DNA of 64,000 nucleotides from Ustulina deusta (Eukaryota > Ascomycota > Sordariomycetes > Xylariales > Xylariaceae): the NCBI GenBank assembly GCA_023159155.1, contig JAJNNX010000004.1, forward strand, positions 1,908,066 to 1,972,065, read 5' to 3'. The position numbers were made by a program, and so were the translations under genes. Below the pieces are notes generated by a model. The model saw nothing but the letters and a program-made list of their open reading frames with translations, made no database searches and was not told the DNA's origin. Position 1 is the first letter of the stretch. Each line of letters begins with the position of its first letter. This document shows positions 60,531-64,000 of the stretch, piece after piece.

Positions 60531-63500
60531 ATAAACAATATTTTTAAAAAATTGCTTATTTAGTATAGCTTAGACATATTTGTTTACCGATTGCTTTTAG
60601 AATTATTAATATTATGCTTAACAATTATATATTACAAAATAGTCGGCCCGGAATATTGATTAGTATTATATATATAACTATAACCTATATAAAGGTTATA
60701 TATATATTAACGCACTAAAAAATACATATACTTATTACAAAGGAATAAAATACCTTTGTATCTAACTACTACAAATTAATTATAAAAGTATAAACTTTAA
60801 AATATTTAGCTTGTTTAGTATATTATAGTATACTAGACTAGTAGTTATTTAACCTAGGTAGCTGTCCGAAAAGGTCTGTTTTCCTAGCATTTTTTTTGGA
60901 ACTTTAATATCTTTTATGTTGTCCCAAAAAAATACTAGTCCTTTCTTTATATATAAAAACTCTTCCTTAGTCTTAAGCCGTTTAGCAACCTATATTTTTA
61001 GCCAGTATATATATTTGCTTAGTTCTATAATAAGATAATTATAGTTAGTTTTCTAATTTAAGCACTTTATACCAAAACTATAGATTAGCTATATTTAGCA
61101 ATATTAAATACAAAACATATTTTTAGCTTTAAAAACGCTATTTATTAATGGACTAATATCTTTGTAGCCCAATATCCAGTTTAGCTAATCCAGGCCTACT
61201 TTTAGCTATATATTAACTATAGAATAAGAGCACTAAGTAATAAAAACAAACGTTTGCAACCTAATATAAATAGGCTTCTTTAAACAATTAGTGTTAACCT
61301 TATTTATATCCGGGGTTAAAGCTGTAGCCCTTATATAAAAAAATAGCTATTTAGCAGCCTGTTTGCTAATATTAAACAATTTGATTGCTCTATCAAATTT
61401 AAAGTCTTTAATAAAAATAATAATTAATTTTTTATTAATTAGGAAGCTATATAGTCCTAGTTATACTTTTGCTATATTTATTTCTTATATAATAAGCTAA
61501 TAATATATAATAATATTTAGGCTAGCAATATTATATATCTAAGTACAAAGTGTTTGCTATATACTTTTTTTTTTTGTAGCCCTTAGTATAATATAGTAAT
61601 AAGTATAAATATTAGCTAGCACTATAATTAATAAGTAGCTAATACTATAATTGCTTATCTTTTAGCATATAATCTAAAAAAAGCTATATAATTTGTTCTA
61701 GACCAAATACTAGAACTGCAATCCTAATCCTCCCAGTATTACTAGTTTATTAGTTGCTTTAGTTCTTTTACTTCTTAGCTTCTGGCTTTTTTTAGTAATA
61801 TTTTTATATATATTATTCTATAACTTTTTAAGCTAATTAGCAAAAGTAGTATGCCTGCCTTTCTAAAGCTCCTGTTTTATTATAAAGTTTTATATAACAA
61901 ATAGCTATATTTAGAATTACTTTATATTATTTTAATAATAAATAGCTTTTTAGAATATATTAGCTACTATTTTATTAAAGTTTTTTATTTTTTATAAAAT
62001 AATCTAAATGTTTTTAATAAGTAGTAGGTTTAGGCTTTTATCCTCGAACATACTAATAATTTTTAGCGGTTTGTCTATATAGGGGTTAAGATATAAAAGC
62101 ATTTTTAGTAGTTTATAAGCATTGCTAGGGGTTAAAAGTAGGTTTATTTTATAGGCTTTCTAGCAAAATATATTATATATTAGGCAAAAGTTATAAGTAA
62201 TAATAAAAAAAAATATAAAAAAGATTGAGCTAAGTTTGTATTGCAATATTTATATAGTAACTTTAGTACGTTATTTTATATATTATATATTAAAAGCAAC
62301 CTTTATTTCTTTTTTAAAATACCGGACTATAGCATAAAGAACATTTTTTATATATTTATATTATAAGCTAGGTTAAAAAGCTGTACTGCTCCAAAATATA
62401 TAAGCATAAAAGCTAAAAATTAAAAAGCAGTCCTTAAGCTTAAAAAAACTTATTATATTTTTATTAAAATAAAACAAATAATAAAACCTAAACAATTTTA
62501 CTAAAAATGTTAAATTTTATTATAAATATAGCTTTAGTATAAAAATAGCAATATTTAGACTGGTAAACTAAATAAATCTAGTTGTTAAAAGTATTTTAAA
62601 AAATGCCTAAGTAAAAATAAAAATTAATTTTTAGATTTTGTTTTAATATTTAGATATTTTTATAAAAACAGCAAAAATAGATATTTATTTTAGTATAGCA
62701 GCTAATAATTAGTATAACTTTATTAAGTTATAAAAATAGACCTTACTATCAGAAGCTAGCCAAAAATAAAAAATAAAAGCAATAAACGTAATAATAAAGC
62801 TATAAGTAATAAATAAAAATTAGGTATCTAGCCACATTATAGACTTATGTATTCAAATAAAGTATTAAAATATAAGTTAGATTATAAAGATTATTATTAT
62901 TAAGGCATAGTTTTATGCTATAGTGGTCTTTTGTTTAAATAAATTTTTATATATTGAAATGGAGCAGGGCTCCTAATCGGCGTATCGCACACTCAAACCA
63001 ACTAAACCTACCTAATTAGTATATATCGGACTACGTTTTCTAACTCGCGGATCTTTATACGTATTAAGTCAAGATCTAATTTATAATTATAAATAAAAAC
63101 ATAATAATTAATTAATAAAAATAAATTCTTAACTCTTATTTAATATTTTGTAATAATTGTCCGTTGTTTATTATATAAAAAAGAAGTTTTTTATAGCTTT
63201 AAATAAAAAATGCGTATTTTTTATACTTTTAGCCCTGTAATCTCTAAAGTTTTTAAAAATACGTTCTACTCTATAACTAAGGACCTGTCTCCTATACATA
63301 TGCATTAGCCCTACTACAAACTTTTTAAGTTATTAGGTTTCTATCTTTAGACTACAATAATTAACTTAAACTATAACTAATTAGTTATTTATTTTTTTTG
63401 GATCCTTATTGCTAAGCTTTCCTAGTTTTTATATTTATTTTTAATAATTTAACTCCTTATCCTTTTTGTATACTTAGCGCTCTTTAAGCAGCTTTTTAAT

Positions 63501-64000
63501 TTTCGGGTTCTTTAATATTTGCTTAATTAACTACACATATTTACAAATCATATTTTTTTTAGAACTTTTACTTAGTAAAAAAGTTTAACATAGGACAACT
63601 TTTTATATTGCTATATATATTACTTTTCTAAAATATAGGAAAAATCTACTAGCAAGCAAATTTTTTATAAATTATAGCTTGAGCTCTTTTGCTATTAAAA
63701 GGAAATTAGTATTGCTTACTAAGATTAAGTATATTAAAATATTTATATTTTTAATTAGGTTTTTTAAACTTAGGTATAGCTATTAAGGCATTTTTTAATT
63801 AGCTTTATATTAACTATTTAAACGATCTAATAACTGTTGTTCTTTTATAAATAGACTAGGGAGCAAAAATATTTATTATAAAAAAATCTAACTTAATTTA
63901 AAGAAAAGATTTATAAAATATATTTTGTATACTTATATTATTATTTATTAATTAATTAGCTTTATAAAATAAAATAATTACTGATTGTCCTTTTGTTTTA

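Larger units (their letters stand above)
43380..64000. repeat. AT-rich, RIP-decayed repeat tract (isochore)
   Basis: From about 43,380 to the right edge the sequence becomes extremely AT-rich; a hand-counted line at 45001 has 9 G/C in 60. TpA steps are abundant and stops are frequent in every frame, so no open frame of gene length appears. Pairs of repeats differ mainly by C/T and G/A changes. This is the pattern left by RIP on duplicated transposon DNA. No transposase, reverse transcriptase or integrase motif can still be read. Islands of more ordinary composition are 44480-44781 (solo LTR), about 59250-59480 and about 62955-63060. It may be part of a subtelomeric or pericentromeric heterochromatin block; that is inference. 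Confidence 0.85.

Noticed and set aside
43437..64000. CRISPR-like or gene-coding interpretation of the regularly spaced repeats
   Set aside because: The units are contiguous with no unique spacers, the host is eukaryotic, and all frames are riddled with stops.

Overview
The window is nuclear DNA of a filamentous ascomycete (Pezizomycotina). A sordariomycete-type fungus is plausible but not proven. The evidence is short GT-AG introns of about 50-60 bases, many with CTAAC/CTGAC-like branch sites, the protein families present (Zn2Cys6 and bZIP/DUF3425 factors, a fungal P450, GH43), and a 20-kb extremely AT-rich tract that looks like the product of repeat-induced point mutation (RIP). All gene models were joined by hand from splice signals and reading frames; no database was searched.

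Bases 1-43,430 form a gene-bearing arm. It starts with the 3' end of an Aly/REF (Yra1/Mlo3) mRNA-export factor (+), facing a three-exon 6-phosphogluconate-dehydrogenase-like protein (-). Next comes a P450 / short-chain dehydrogenase / Zn2Cys6 trio (5.8-11.3 kb): P450 and dehydrogenase converge, and dehydrogenase and regulator diverge from one shared promoter. It resembles a small accessory metabolic set without a backbone synthase. An F-box-like protein follows, then an unusual protein with up to four cysteine arrays of the zinc-cluster type, then a Ras GTPase. After a 3.8-kb noncoding stretch come two housekeeping genes, a MoCF-domain protein whose transcript appears to contain 9-nt and 18-nt exons, and a methylenetetrahydrofolate reductase.

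Beyond another long intergenic stretch lie a bZIP/DUF3425 factor with a one-base frameshift, a single-pass membrane protein with a Cys-rich ectodomain and a frame conflict at its intron, a large four-exon regulator joining a zinc-cluster-like array, a TALE homeodomain, C2H2 fingers and a C-terminal five-fold repeat, and finally a secreted GH43 glycosidase.

The GH43 gene ends abruptly where the AT-rich tract begins (about 43,380) and appears to have lost its C-terminus. From there to 64,000 I see no intact gene. The tract holds decayed repeats differing mostly by C/T and G/A changes, several tandem arrays (units of 14, 30, 52, 68, 101 and 124 bp), microsatellites, and one clean, unmutated solo LTR of 302 bp flanked by a perfect 5-bp target duplication. 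That LTR must have arrived after its surroundings had decayed.

The best candidates for something undescribed are the multi-zinc-cluster protein (14.6-17.6 kb), the homeodomain protein with its repeated CENP-B/Tc5-HTH-like modules (37.8-41.7 kb), and the ghost of a 10-residue-repeat coding array inside the RIP tract (48.2-48.6 kb).
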